The notes: a model not told the origin generated them from the letters alone. A stretch of 64,000 nt of DNA from Trichopria drosophilae (GCA_030407085.1 CM059587.1:37421001-37485000); one strand, 5' to 3'; positions 24,941-38,050 are shown, counted from the first letter of the stretch. Numbers and translations: made by a program.

Positions 24941-27137
24941 GGATTTCTTGGTAATTCGGTACAATTAACGATTGTAGTTGCTTTTGCACCTTCGACATAC
25001 GATACGATGGAACTTTCGCGAGCAATGTTTATTTTGAAAATTCACGGTCTGACGGTTATTCGAATCGGCGAAATCGTACTGTTTACGAAGCGAACATGCT
25101 AACCACTTGCCCAACACGATTTATTCCGCACTTGCCTAATACGACGTGTTTTGTTACAATTCGACGAAGGAAAAATCGGCCTTTATTGGTAGATACGCCA
25201 GACTCTTAAAAATGACGATTGCAAACAATCAATAGATCCAACGAAATAACTATTACGTCGACTAGTGCAGGATATCGCCGCTAGGCGTCTATGCTACTTT
25301 TTGCATTTTAATTGTGCTGGCATTCATTTTTCAAACATTCGAAATGTAATGTTTTAAAAAGGCAACAAAGAAATGAATGAAATCGATCTTTTAGTGGGGC
25401 ATCAGACTGTGGGTCACAAAGCTAATCTGCACGTATATTTTATGCTGACAGTCACACGTGGTCACGCAAATTTATTATTCGGACGAACCGATTGCCTGAT
25501 GGAATAAAAGACTCTGTTGATCGCAAAATCACGTTTATCGTGAATATGTGCTTTATCAGGATGTCAATAATTGGATAAAAATGTGCGAGATTACAGTTGG
25601 AGTGAGAAAAATCGGTTGGAAAATATAAATATCGTCCAAGAGATCGCCCGTCAAATGTTAATATCGTCGAAATGACAGAAAGTCTGCGTGTGTTTTCCAA
25701 AGTGCATAGTCAACAATTACGCGTTAATCAAAAGGTTAACATGGAATTTTTTAATGAGGTATTGAAGACGTAACGTGTTTTGGGTATGACTTTTTTCCAT
25801 TTTTGTTAAAAATGAATATCTAAAAAGACAATAGAAATGATAAAATTGAGTGGAAAGTAGAGTGATTTTATTTTATAATGAATAACAAAATTGAAATTAT
25901 ACCCTGGAAATGAAAATAAATCGAACCCCAACGAAGCAAAGTATACTTACGAAACGTTGACGGCGACAGAAAATGGTGGGAGGAGGAGGTTATCACCCGG
26001 AAGTCAGTAAAAGATAAATCAGTAATTTGCGAAAGCCTGCCATTTTCGTTAAAAGTACATGCAACGTGTTTCGATACCCTGAAAACAAAATGATTACGTA
26101 TTTATGGAACGACGATAAGGTACGAAATAGTCGTATTGTTGCACGGTTCGTGTAACGGCGATAAACTTGTAAAGACCGCAAAAAAAGGTTTGCGATTTCG
26201 CCTCATCACGGACAATTTTAGTGTATCGGTAAAAGAAGATAGTCTGCACGAAAATGTAACATAAATAGAAATTTATTATTTTTAAAAAGGTTTACTATAC
26301 TGCTGGCAATATTAACCACGCTAAACAAGAAATACTTTCAGAAATTTCTAGCGAATCGTTTCTTAAATAGCATTCCATGAATTTCGTCTATAATTGAAGG
26401 TTTTCGAAGAAAATTACATGCTTTAGAATTCTATTAACATTCTGTAGTATTAACAAAAATTATGTTTCTGTTGACAAGCAGTCGTTGAACAGTGCAAGTC
26501 TCATCTTTGTTGTTAATATGAAATCATTTTCCCCCGAGATTCTGCCACTTATTAAATATATTACGAATGTCAGTTTTTTTTAAATCGTTCGATAGCGGTA
26601 TTTATTTCAAAATGGTTGCATTTTTGCAAAATTTTCAAAAAGTAGTTAAAAACTCATAAAGAATGCAGTAATGACCTTAGTTTTCATTTTGTAGAGAGAA
26701 AACGTCATTAGCAAATTTTTAATCGTTAGAAAACTAAAGCCATTGTTTTTATAGTTTTTTAAAACTAATAAATCTTGGAATTTATTGAAATAGGTCATAT
26801 TCGGTCGTTCATAAGTATTGAATTCGTTACTTTGAACGCTGCCGATGTGATTTTTTTTTCGGTAAATTCGTTCCGAAATCGGCATTGAATGAGAACCGTA
26901 CATTGTTATTTTTGTTTGCAGCCGGATGAGAGTAGCGGCAAATAGGAAACTAGCGATTATGTGTTATCGTCCTTTAAATACCTGGGATCATTATTTCCGA
27001 GGTAATTTTTATTACCTGCGATCGCATGTACCGATAGTTGCCGGTCGCTGCAATTGTTGGTCATCGTCGAGCGCAATTTTTCCACCAACATGGCCGCCGC
27101 ACTTCGATCAGCTAAATCGCAAATAATCCTGTTACAG

Positions 27138-27274
27138 ACTAAAATTGTTGGAGTGAAATTTTTTTTTAATACATAATATGCTACTAATTACGAGTGATAT
27201 TATTTACTCTACGGTGTACTCCAAAGGATTCAAATGTCTTTACTACTCTGAGCAAGCTACTCCAACCATTTTAG
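27138..27274. repeat. Short inverted-repeat element
   Basis: ACTAAAATTGTTGGAGT (27138-27154) and ACTCCAACCATTTTAG (27259-27274) are inverted copies with one mismatch, bounding about 137 bp of AT-rich DNA in the intron. It may be a small MITE; the evidence is limited to the ends. Confidence 0.4.
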
Positions 27275-28409
27275 AGTAAAAATCCCAAGATATATAAATA
27301 CAAAATCGTATATTGCATTGTTTTTATCATATTTATCTTTAATTGCAGTTAATAGATTTGAAGAGTTGCAACGGTATTCAAAATCGACGGCTTAATGAAA
27401 ATAATAGATTCATAGACAATATTCGTCGGGAAGAAACTACGAGATTGAAGGATATATTGAAATTAACATTTAGAACTAACCGAAAGTGAGAGTGGTGTAT
27501 CAAGATATTAAAGTCGATTTGTGCAAAGGACTCGTGTTCGATACAACGTTATTTTTATCGAATTGTCTTTGTTTTTTTGAATAATGAACTAAAGGCAGAA
27601 GGAGAAGAACAAACTAACTACATTGTTTACATATGGGAAAAGAAAAACTCGTGCTCAGGAGGGTTAACAACATAACCTTAAAATGTGTCTTTCATTGAGA
27701 TACGTCTGCTTGTTACTATTGACCTTCTCCAATGAAGGTTACTCTTGGATCCAAAACTATCAAATACCACGTTGTTTGTTTACGTTTCGCAATGTTGTTT
27801 ATCTGTCGGAAATCGGCTCAAAACCTTTCTGTACTTGGTGTAGGTTTCTGCAGTTCCTACATTTCATACACAAATGTGAAGTATGGCGCCATCTCTGAAG
27901 ACGATCTGCGGCTCTCGCAAATTTAAGGAATACAAATTTATGTAATCCTGTATAAGGGCGATATCGCCCATTGATACGATAATTTAAAAAAAAAAAAGAC
28001 TGTTCAATAATTTACGTTCCTCAAAATTGGTGAACTTTTGCTGCGAGGAAGACAGCAATACTTGGTGAATAAGGCGAGGAATTATGGTTTATTTCGACTG
28101 GTTTCATAATCCGTTTTCACGTCCGGATCAGTGGATTTCGGCTGTGAAATTTCATTTAATTTTGTGGGTATCGTTATTGGAATTTTGGCCTGAAAGTGAA
28201 AGTGGAATCCTGGCCATATATATACTCGTCGCGTTTTCATACGGCGCTCTCGATTTTATCCAGGCGACAGCCGCGCGTATATGGCTTGATGAACTCAGGA
28301 CGCCATTTTCTTTTTGATCGAGCGTTAATGCGTACTTGATGAAGCCGAAGCGGCCTTACATTCAGGGTATATGAGGCGTGATCCTATGTCGAATTATGAA
28401 AAGCCTGGC

Positions 28410-28478
28410 TTTTTATCCAAACCGGAAATAAGAGATTCCGTGATGAGTCAGTCAGTTGAGCGACTTAGTTAGTCGGTG
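28410..28478 (+). promoter_or_regulatory. Possible alternative promoter with AP-1 site
   Basis: A TTTTTATCC TATA-like word (about 28410-28418) lies about 30 bases before overlapping TCAGT initiator-like words (28448-28456). TGAGTCA, a perfect AP-1 site, covers 28444-28450. A donor-like GTGAGA follows at about 28475. If used, it would make a non-coding first exon for the TIS11 gene. All elements are short and could be coincidental. Confidence 0.22.
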
Positions 28479-31400
28479 AGAACTTTCCCTTTTATGCGCG
28501 GCGATCTCGTAAGGTCGCCGATTTAAAAAGGTAGCAAGTAGAAGGCCTGTACAAAGATAATTTTCGAGTGTTAGAAATTGCCGCTTGACACACTTTTTTT
28601 AACCGTGTTTGCAAGAGGAAGGTCGTGAAGAAAGTTGGTGAAAAATTTTGTCAATTTCAATGGAGGATTTCATTGGGCCAACAATTTTTTTCGAACTTTT
28701 TTAAGAATTTTTTTTACACGAATTTTGCGTCATGTCAAGTCTTACTGTTTTGTATTGTCGATTTAATTGTCATTCGTGTCGCGGTAGAAAACGTTGACGT
28801 TTCGCACTTCCGGTCGGTTTAGATTGAGTTAGGTTAAGAATATTATGCGAGCTGTCGACTAGGGGACGAAATCCCGATAACGTAAATGTTTTTTCTGTGT
28901 ATCGGTCGAGCAGTTCGCGACGAGCACAAGACGCGAAACCACGCTACCAACTCGTACATACATAAGATATTTGCGTGCGGGAATATGACTCGCGGCCATG
29001 GCTACACTCGACTCGACCCAAGTTTCTGCCGTTGTTGCTGGCTATTGTCCTCGGCGGATGCGACTATCGGCGCGTAACGCAATTTCTCGAAAATTGTATA
29101 TATTACTAGCATTAAACACAAAAAAAAATGAAAAAACAAGTCGACAGATTTGTAAAACGATTAGTGCTCGATTAATGAACGCTCGAAGGCATTTACGTAA
29201 CCTTCAACTTTAGTCTTTCCAAAATTTACAATTCATCACATGACGATAATTAGAGAGGATATATGAGTTTCTGTTGGAAATTTTTATTGGAGAAATACTA
29301 GACGAAAATTCTAGGGGATACATTGAACACTAATTTCGGCCAATACATGAGTAGGGTATCTTTTTCTCGCTATCGAAACGCCCTCTTATTGGTTACATTT
29401 GTCGTTTTTTGGGCACATGGAAAAGCAGGTTTGGAAGTTCTAATCGAAGAAGCATTGTGAATTAAAATATTGATAGGTCGACCATTGCTATTGAAAAGCG
29501 AACTTTGCAACTGAACCGATACGGTCCCCCAGCATCCATAAATATGGAAAGGGATAATTATCAATATAATGGTCAAGACAACCATATTTTGGGTTATAAC
29601 TAGCGTAGTGTTTTTTTCCGTGTGAATTTTAAATATCAGTCCTTTTCCAAATGTTCTAAAATTAATGAAAGTATTAATTTGTTAAATTGTATTGTTTTTA
29701 TAAAAATAGTTGGATAAGATGGTTGTAACTAATAAAACGAAACATATCACTCTAACAAACCTAAATATGAATCAGTTTTTTATCAAAGAAATATATTTGA
29801 CTGCCCATGTCGCTATTGGTGAAATAACCGTAAAAACTTCTATCAAACACGGTGCATTTAGGATTTATATCTGTGGTCTTAGTCTTCCGTACGAGAGAAC
29901 TAGATGATGAACGATGCTATCGCGCCAGCATGTTATTTCTGCGTCAAAAATGATTAAATGAACTTTAAGAAAAAGAGAGCTGGTCGAGTAAACACGTAAT
30001 AATAAAAAAGAGATGATTTCTGCTAAGGAATATGGAGACGCAATTAATGCGAAGCCAGTACGTTATTAAAGACTTATAATGTACGTTAATTTTACATAAA
30101 GTGAAATGTGCTCGATAGGATTTCTACAGAAATATAGTTACGTCAACTAAATGTCGTACTAGCTGCGATTTGCTAACTTCATTTTCGTTTTCGTAATTAA
30201 ATTTCATTTTTAACTTGGTCAATGTTAGAATCCCAGGAAGCTTGATGTATTGACAAATTTTAAATTGAGAAAAGTCAAATTTTTAATAAGACATTTTCAG
30301 AAGTACACGAGATCTTCCAAAAAAAAAACAATTATGAAAAACATTAATGGCTGAAGGAAAAAAATGTAATTTAAGCTAAAACGAATACAGATTTGCTTTA
30401 AACGTCGGTAGGAATAAAAGCGTAGATCTAAAAATATCTGAAAATATATTCAGGCGCCTTTTTTTTAGTAACGTTTTTTACCTGCTTGCCAATCTGATGG
30501 CTTCTCAAGAAATCTTAAAATACTGGAAATCTTGGAAAGACTCCTTGAATCTGAATGTAAATATGGATAAAATCCGTGTACCTGTTCCGAAATGTCAAAT
30601 ATTTTAACTTGTTTAATTTAGGCACATTTATATAAAAGCAGCGTCACACAAAATTACGAAATCAGATATATTTAGAGATTACTTTTCCGTTTTTATGGTA
30701 GGCTTATTAAAATGTGATTGGAGCGAAACAATGTCCCGAAACAAAATAAGACAAAAAAACAAAACAAAAAATATAACGCGATACTTTCTCTAAGCAGCTT
30801 GGTTCAAATTTCAATTCAGCCACGAAAGTCGAGGCTTTCTCCAGACTAGATCGCGATTAACGCCACAAGTATTTTTAGTTAATGTTAAAATAAACACTCG
30901 AGAGAATTTCTTTATATACGTTATCAGTAATTCTCGCGTTTTTTTTTTTGCTGCGTCCTGATAAGGGGTACTCGCGTAGAATAGTTACGTTCGATGTCGC
31001 ATAAAGCAGTTACTTGACAAAATTAAATTCAAGACATAAGCAGGATGAAAGTAAAAGTTGGTTAATTTAAACCGAACGTTTTGTACCTGCGAATTCTCTT
31101 ATCCGCGGGAGTTTTGTGAAATTTAAATACTCGAGATATTTTTGTTGTTTTAATGCACTCCCCACACACTTACAAAACGACGAAAGTCACATTTTACGTT
31201 CTGTTTGTATTGGAAGGTACGCGAGTGTGAAATAACTTTCTCCGGGCCGAGGAACTCGAATGAATCCCGGCGTTACAGCAGCTTACTGCAACGTCATTTT
31301 CTAATTATTTAATTGGGAAACTTGGATAGTTAAGTCTGTCTGTGTTTATTTTATTAATTTCCCTTTTTTCCCCATTACAAAGACGCCTTTTTTTATTGTC

Positions 31401-32335
31401 GACGCATCGATAGCTTTTACGTAATTTTGACGCGTGCGCTTGCAACACTTGGGCTCGTCGTAATTCGTTAATTCAATACTTATTACGAAATGATATTTGT
31501 GTAATCTATGACGAGTCGAAGATTTACGTCATGTCTCGCGGTGAAAAGAAAGCGATCTGAAAATTGCCCAAAACGTCGTTTTGGAAAAACGCTCGATAAA
31601 GAAAGTAAACTTCTGACAATTTCAGGCGGTAATGTTACCAAACAGGAATTAAAAAACGGCTTTACAGAAAAAGAAATTACGTAACATTTACATAAATTAC
31701 CAAATTCTAACATTTTTCTGTAGTTCGGCTATTCATAACCAAGTGGGTTTTGATGTATATCGTGAACCCAGCTCCTGTAGTCGAAATAAATTTTTATGTA
31801 CTCATAGAATTATTGGGACCTAACATTTGTCGGTGGCTGATTTTCCAACTCGTCAAACCTTGCACTTGAAGATAGGTGATTGGGATTTTGGCCAATATAG
31901 CGGTTGGAAGCTTGCAAATTATTACTGTTGAAAAATGAAACATATGAAAATAATTAGAAATTAATTTTCTGCTTCATAAGATTTTGTTTTTCTCGCAAGG
32001 GTTTTTCTAGTAATAACACTTATTAAGTTACATAATAAACTTATTGATAATGCAAATAAATAACGAAGATATTGCTCTATAATATTTTCCGAACGATCCT
32101 CCATGGCATAATGAACAATGCGAAATATTTGTACCCAGTCAAAATTTTAAATAGGCAGAGTTTCGAAAAATTTCCATTCTGTATGGCATTTTTTTATTAC
32201 GCTAGTTGATCAAGCATATCGTGTTTTATTGCCTTGATTTTGATGAATCGGTGTAAAGATGGAGCCATCGATAAAAGTGATTTAGATTAAAAGTTTGTTC
32301 GGGAACGACTCGCGGAACGTTTATCGCGCTTGCAC

Positions 32336-32390
32336 GAAAGTTCTGGAAGGATTGTTTGCGGGAAAGCTTTTGTGCCTTTGAGATATAAAA
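32336..32390 (+). promoter_or_regulatory. Heat-shock-type promoter inside the TIS11 intron
   Basis: GAAAGTTCTGGAA (32336-32348) is a perfect GAAnnTTCnnGAA heat-shock element. It lies 35 bases upstream of the TATA box TATAAAAAGGGG (32384-32395). This is the classic layout of insect heat-shock promoters. The predicted start is near 32414. A donor-like GTGAGT at 32786 would allow a 5' exon of about 370 bases to splice to 38051, with translation then starting at the ATG at 38075 (residue 27). No independent coding frame follows, so either an inducible isoform of TIS11 or a stress-induced non-coding RNA would fit. Confidence 0.45.
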
Positions 32391-33051
32391 AGGGGTAAAA
32401 ACGGTGTCCTCGTTGCGAAGTAGTTGCTCGTCGGATCAAGCGCCTATTACATTTTTACATAATCTCCGAATCAAATTAACCTGCTTTATTAATTAATGGA
32501 ATTAACATATGCGATGGAAATATATTGATTTATTAGCGCAATGAAAGAGCCTTTCTTACATTTTTTTTCTGAAACGTTACGACCAGCGCCAGCAGATTTA
32601 TTTGCTGTTATGAAATGTTGACGCGAGCTCTTGACTCTTGAGACTACGCTCCGTCAGGGTTGGCATTTTTTTCTCCGGCTCGGTCGTATCCACTTTTACT
32701 TTCTCATCTCTCGGATCGGTATTTTGTTCCGGGTCGGCATTTTGAAATCTCATGTCGAGTCTTTCGATAACATTTGACCACTGAAGTGAGTCGTGCCAAG
32801 CTTAATTGCTTTTTAAATTGGAAATAATAGCATTGCTCTACATGTAGGTCAAATTTTACTATTCAAAAAAGGGTTTAGTAGGAAATTACTAATGGTATAA
32901 ATTAATACACGGGAAAAAATAATCCAGTGAATATCTCTGAACTGTTTCGGATGTTGAGAAAATTTTGAGGAATATTAATTAAAAAGATTAACTACAAGAA
33001 TATTAACTAAAAAGTTCAAGACAAATTTGAAATAATTTAAAAAAGACAAAG

Positions 33052-33146
33052 AAAAAAAAATTACGCAAATACACCTCCAACGGAGATTCGAACCCGGGTC
33101 TGCTGCTCGATAATCATACACTTTAGCACGCTTGACCACTGTCACG
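33052..33146 (-). pseudogene. tRNA-like sequence / SINE head (Pol III type)
   Basis: On the minus strand an A-box-like TGGTCAAGCGTGC (starting at 33138) is followed by a near-perfect B box, GGTTCGAATCT (33094-33084), inside GACCCGGGTTCGAATCTCC, which resembles a tRNA T arm. A T9 run (33060-33052) would stop Pol III. The T stem pairs at four of five positions, but the flanks do not form a 7-bp acceptor stem. It is therefore a decayed tRNA gene or a tRNA-derived SINE head rather than a working tRNA. Confidence 0.6.
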
Positions 33147-36022
33147 TTATTATTTTCAACTATAAATAAGGCCGACACAATGCCGCTAGAGAAACCTGTA
33201 CTGCCCACACACGAAATATTTCCGAAGAGTTCGCAGATTTTCTCGCCCCTTGCGCGTAATTCTTCAGAACTTGAACTGGAGTATTTACTTTCGAGGGATT
33301 TCCGAATCAATTTGTGACTATATATTTCGAGTTCCAGAATTAGTCAAACTTTTCTCAAATTCTCAATATCGAAACGAGTTCAGGAATTTTCTCGGAACTA
33401 TTTTTTTTCGTGTGGTAAATGTATTGGCTGAATAACATTACGTTCAAACAATTTTAATTTTCTTATTCAATGTATAACAAAATGACGGCACTCAAAGTGA
33501 GAAAAAAAGAAATTCTACAAAATGGATATAAAATATGACGGGTTCATAAACACATTTAATATGTCAATGCCGGTGTAATTGCATTACTACTGATCGGAGA
33601 TGCTAAGCCCCCTTGTTTACAGAATTAAAACTAATTTCTTTAACGGGCGTGAATTGAATTACGACAACTAGCGGCAGCAGGAGTAACTACATTGCATATA
33701 AAGTTTATTAGTGCCACCAATGTATATGAATTAACTATTACATTATTCAAATATTATTTTACTGCTTAGAATAGTAAACATTCTACTATTTCGGGTATCA
33801 AGAACAAATTTCACATGAATTAATTTTGAAGCATTAATAGAAATATTTATTTTTAAATTAATTTCTATCATCGCACGAGACTTACAAAACTGAAGAATAG
33901 TTTACTGTTTCGTTCAGGGTCCACTGTGCACGCGAGAACAAGCACCGCCTACCGTCGATCAGCCATACTACACAGGGTTACCCCATCTAAAATTGCATTC
34001 GATGAAATTTCCATCCTTTGTTGCAGAGCCCCAAGTCGAAAGTCAAGCTGAAACGAAACGAGCTTTTATATGATCTTGATTAAAAAAGTGCCTTTTAAGT
34101 GTTGCCAACTGAGTAAATTTTACGACACGAACCGTATCTCTGCTCTTGTTGACGCAGTTAACGCAGAGAAGTGAAAGGACAATTCACGGTCCGCAGAACC
34201 TTTTTGATGAGTTTTACGCAGCAGATGGAAGAAGAAGACGGTGTATTTTATATAACGTGCGAAGTTTTCGCAAAGCCAATTTGTGTATTCGGAGACCCCC
34301 GCGCGCCTTACGGTCGTGTCCCTCTTACTTTTTGCGTAAATTGTCTTTAATAGGTTTATTCGTGCTATTGGCTGAAACCGACTTGATGCGCGTCTTCTCG
34401 GGTCGCCACGGAATGGATGGATCGGCATTGTCTCGTCTCGAGACAAACACGTTGACATCATCAGTTGTCCCAGATCTGATTGATCGGCAGGTCGGTCGTT
34501 TTTTTCCATTTTGTTTTGTTTTTTTATTTTCCAAATTGTACACCACTGCGAAGGGTGCACAGGGTAAAGTGGCGCCGTTCCGAACAAAGGATATGGTTCC
34601 CCAGCGCGTTTCTCCCCGTCACTTGTCTCCTTTCTTTTGTCGCAAGCGGGTGTTTCTGTTCCATTTTCGTATCATATTTGGTCTGGGAGCAAACAGGTGA
34701 AGAGATTTAACTCGAAGGTCGTAGGATTCTTTACCTCGCCGAGATCGTTGGCGTGTAAATTATAAATATGTGACATATCAAATAAATAAGTAAATGTCGA
34801 GTCGTGACGATAAGTGACGAGAACGGCAACGGTCCGATAATCAAATGCCTACATTCGAGCACATTTCGAACGTGTTCTCAATTGTTCGTTCTTTAAAACG
34901 CGATCGCACGCTATTGAGTCGATCGCGATAACGCTCAATATGCTTTTTTTCCTTTTTTTTTAACGAACGTGAATCGCGTTTATGAGTAAGATAAGCGTCC
35001 ACGTCCGGTCGTAGGGCGATAATTTTCGTGCCTACCACTTTGAGAATATTCGGAATCGGTTTCGTAATTGGGAGCTTTTTCGAATACGTAATCCAGCGTA
35101 GAAACTGTGACCCGCTGGGAAACGCTTGTTTTTTTTTTGGTCGATAATCGACGGCGAATAAATTACGCGCATTAATCGTGAAGAAACGCGCATCCGAAGG
35201 TGAAAGGAGAAATGCGTAGTGTTGGGAGCGCTATCACTTTCATAAATAAATCAGAAAGTCCGGCATGGGGCCTTGCAAGTTGGTTGGAGGAGGGAAGAAA
35301 GGAGTTTTGAAGCGTGGAGGCGCACACACGCGGTCGGTAAGACGATCCGTTGTTCTGGCACCACCGTTTGTTCCTTGATACTTTTTTTTTTTGAAACTCT
35401 CGTTTACTCACACGAATTTCGTTACGTAGGCCGAAGCGGGCGAGGGGCGTTGTTGGTTTCGTATACGTATTTCATACAATCGGCTAAAAAAGATTTGGAG
35501 AGCTTCAAAGAATGAATGAAATGAAACTTAACGATTTTTCAGAATACAGACTGGTTCATTTTGTTTCAAGTAGTTGGATCCCGTTGTGTGCGAAGCCCTC
35601 TGATTGGCTGGCAGAAATATACGAACTTGCACTTTTAATGAAGAAATAGAAAGTGCAGATAAGGCGGGAAAAGTACACAGACATGTACCTCGCTCTCGAA
35701 TCCGGAATCCTTGACTGATTAACGAAATGGTCGGACCTTTTCTTTTTTAATTTGGCCAGATACGATTACGCGAAACGTAGCCGATGGCGTCTCGTTCTTT
35801 GTTTGATGTTGATGTTGTCGAATGTTTTATAAATATAATTCTAACATCGAGGAAAATGTTTTGCATGTAAATGTTATTATTCTCGAAGATTTGTTTGGAT
35901 TGGCAGTTGTGTTTGTTAAGTTGGCAAGGCACGTTCAGAGACTTTGTCAGACGAGCGTGCACGAAGAAATACCGAAGGAGGCTGCGTTGCTCACCTTTTG
36001 ACATTTTTATCCAATCACTTCT

Positions 36023-36030
36023 TGACGTCA
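36023..36030. promoter_or_regulatory. Perfect CRE palindrome TGACGTCA
   Basis: TGACGTCA lies in a GC-richer part of the intron, 2 kb before exon 2. It is a consensus binding site for CREB/ATF proteins. No TATA box or exon is clearly linked to it. Confidence 0.3.
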
Positions 36031-37159
36031 AGGCTAGAATTCATAATTGGTGTTTCAGATTTCTCTCTCTCTCTCTCTTTTGCCCCCCTCTTCCAATCTC
36101 GAACAGATGTATAGTCAAATTTATCGATTACATAGGCATGCATAATCGAGGGTCATCAAAGATGATTGAGCACAATTGTTTTCCTCCATGTGATTTTGTC
36201 GTACGAGACGGAACTGCCTCGGTATAATTGCGAGCCGAATTTTGTATACTACACTAACATGCCATGGGAAATGTTCTTTTATTCCGATTAACAAATTCAG
36301 GACATACCCGCATTTATGCTGATATATAATAATATTTTACCAATATCACGAGAAATATGGGCTTGTCTGTCCAGTCCGTCAGATTAGTAATATGTCCTAT
36401 ACAATGTGTCACGGAGTACTCTTTGAATGTCAAAAATGTAATTTTATGCTAAAGTATTTATTTAACAATTGCAAGCTATTATACTTCTGAAATTACGGTG
36501 GTTAATTAGTTGTAAACAAAAATACACCAATAATCGCTTCTGGGAGATATTCCTATATGAACGTATATGGGCCACTTTTAATTTTGCGTTTTTGGGTCGC
36601 TAAATTTAAAATTATTTTTGCATTTACGGTTATAAAACGATACGGCGACTAGCGACAGCAGAAGAAACTATATAGCGCGGAGTTTTATGTTATTTTCCTT
36701 CGGAGCATGTTATTTACTCATTTTTATTCGTTGGAATCAGTACGCATCTATATTGAGAAAAATGATTGACAACACTTGTCGTACTAAAGGCGTAAAATAA
36801 GAGTTTTGCGCTTCGGTTCGTGATTCAAACGCCTTCTGACTATCAATAAAATTATTACTATAATACAAAAAAATGACGTAGCTCCCTATATTTAACGAAG
36901 CCTTGTTTACACCAAATAAATAATTTTCCGAATTCAGGTTTAACAAATAAATATTAAAAATGGTTTATTTCGTCGAGTTATTTCAAAAACTTGAAATTTC
37001 TTGAAAAAAAATGTGCTTTTAAATTTCCATAAAGCACGTGTTCTCGGATAATACGGTTGAGAAATTCAACTTTTCAACGTCCCATAGCCTTACCCTAAAA
37101 GCGGGTTTTGAAAAGAGCACTTTGTAGGGTTGTAGATTTAAAATTGTGCTCTCGTTCGG

Positions 37160-37247
37160 TATAAACGACACTCCCTCTTGACGAATTCTCAATGGACCCT
37201 TTAAAAAAAAATGCTTTCATGGTTTCATCCGTACGTTCGGGTTTCCC
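37160..37247 (+). promoter_or_regulatory. Candidate TATA promoter for an alternative first exon
   Basis: TATAAA (37160-37165) lies 88 bases before the ATG at 37248, leaving room for a start near 37190 (TCTCAATGG) and a short leader. Two out-of-frame ATGs (37211 and 37219) would then sit in the leader as upstream starts. Confidence 0.33.
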
Positions 37248-37280
37248 ATGTGGGTCTTCCCTTTCTTTGCGCTAGGAAAG
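37248..37280 (+). CDS. Candidate alternative first coding exon of TIS11
   Basis: ATG opens 11 codons (MWVFPFFALGK) that end exactly at a strong donor (AAAG|GTAAGC, donor at 37281) in phase 0. Spliced to the acceptor at 38050 this gives MWVFPFFALGK joined to TKVKEDPS..., in frame with the whole zinc-finger protein. The intron would be 770 bases. The N-terminus resembles exon 1 only in ending with a lysine codon before the splice. Alternative first exons of TIS11 are plausible, but an in-frame donor of this quality can arise by chance, and no transcript is available. Confidence 0.38.
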
Positions 37281-38050
37281 GTAAGCTTCTTCTTTGTGAA
37301 ATACTTTACGAGCAAGTGCGGTGGGATTCATCTCGTTAAACGTTTTTATCGAGGATCGTTATTTGCTCTTGAAGATTGCACTGTTCCCGTACGTTTTAAT
37401 GATGTTGACGTCGAGAGCAAAATTCGAATCAATGAAGTCAAAGTTATCAAGTCGTCGTTCAGGCTAACGTCGCTGTCTATAACAACTGCAGTCGCTTCAA
37501 ATTAATTTGCGTAATTTAGTGGGGGATTTATTGTTGCCCTAATAACCTTAATATTGCAAATAAAAAAATACGCGTTGAAAATATTTATTGCGTCAAAAGT
37601 TATCAGAATGTCCCTCTCGAAATTGAACAATGATGAACAGGAGGTGTAATCGCCGAAATTTGCCGTTCGATGCAGGCTTGCTCCAATGTCAATTTTAAAA
37701 TTGTGTCGATGATTCGAGGAATTGCGTTATCTATCGGTCGAACGAGATACAGCCGATCATTCGACATTTATTGTAATTTAAATACGATAAATCAATGTCC
37801 ATCGCAGTCACACAATGAAGCGAACCGCCCGAGCAATATTCATCAATAAATACGTACCGCGTAAGTCGGTAAAATAGCGTTAAAATCGGTGTTTAATGAG
37901 ATTATACGAATCGGAAAGAATTTTCTTATGCTGTTTTTGTTTAATTTCCAGTATATTCGTTAATTAAAACATAGATTTTAGTGTTAAGATTATGTAAGAC
38001 GATGATCTATTTAACAGACAATTAATGGTGATTGTATTTGATTGTTTCAG

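Larger units (their letters stand above)
19893..38050 (+). other. Single 18-kb intron of the TIS11 gene
   Basis: It is bounded by GTAAGA (19893) and the acceptor TTGTTTCAG (ending 38050), joining two phase-0 exons. Its first 500 bases are CpG-rich and include an AAAATGGCCGCC YY1/Pho-like site (20309-20320). About 20.5-24 kb is AT-rich and featureless, apart from a 12-bp perfect palindrome CTCCAAATTTTT/AAAAATTTGGAG at 23542-23567. From 24 kb on, GC-richer islands alternate with AT-rich DNA: 26.9-27.1, 28.1-28.5, 28.8-29.1, 32.3-32.8, 33.9-35.5, 35.6-36.2 and 37.1-37.8 kb. These are the best places for alternative promoters or enhancers. Open frames such as 34146-34700 or 28084-28317 show no domain. 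Confidence 0.75.

Noticed and set aside
28084..28317. 77-codon hydrophobic frame, possibly a small membrane protein
   Set aside because: No leader, splice context or family likeness; it is in the TIS11 intron in a GC-richer island.
34120..34700. 184-codon plus and 155-codon minus frames in the intron
   Set aside because: They overlap in opposite strands in a GC-richer island, lack recognisable motifs, and the plus frame has a non-ATG start. More likely regulatory DNA.
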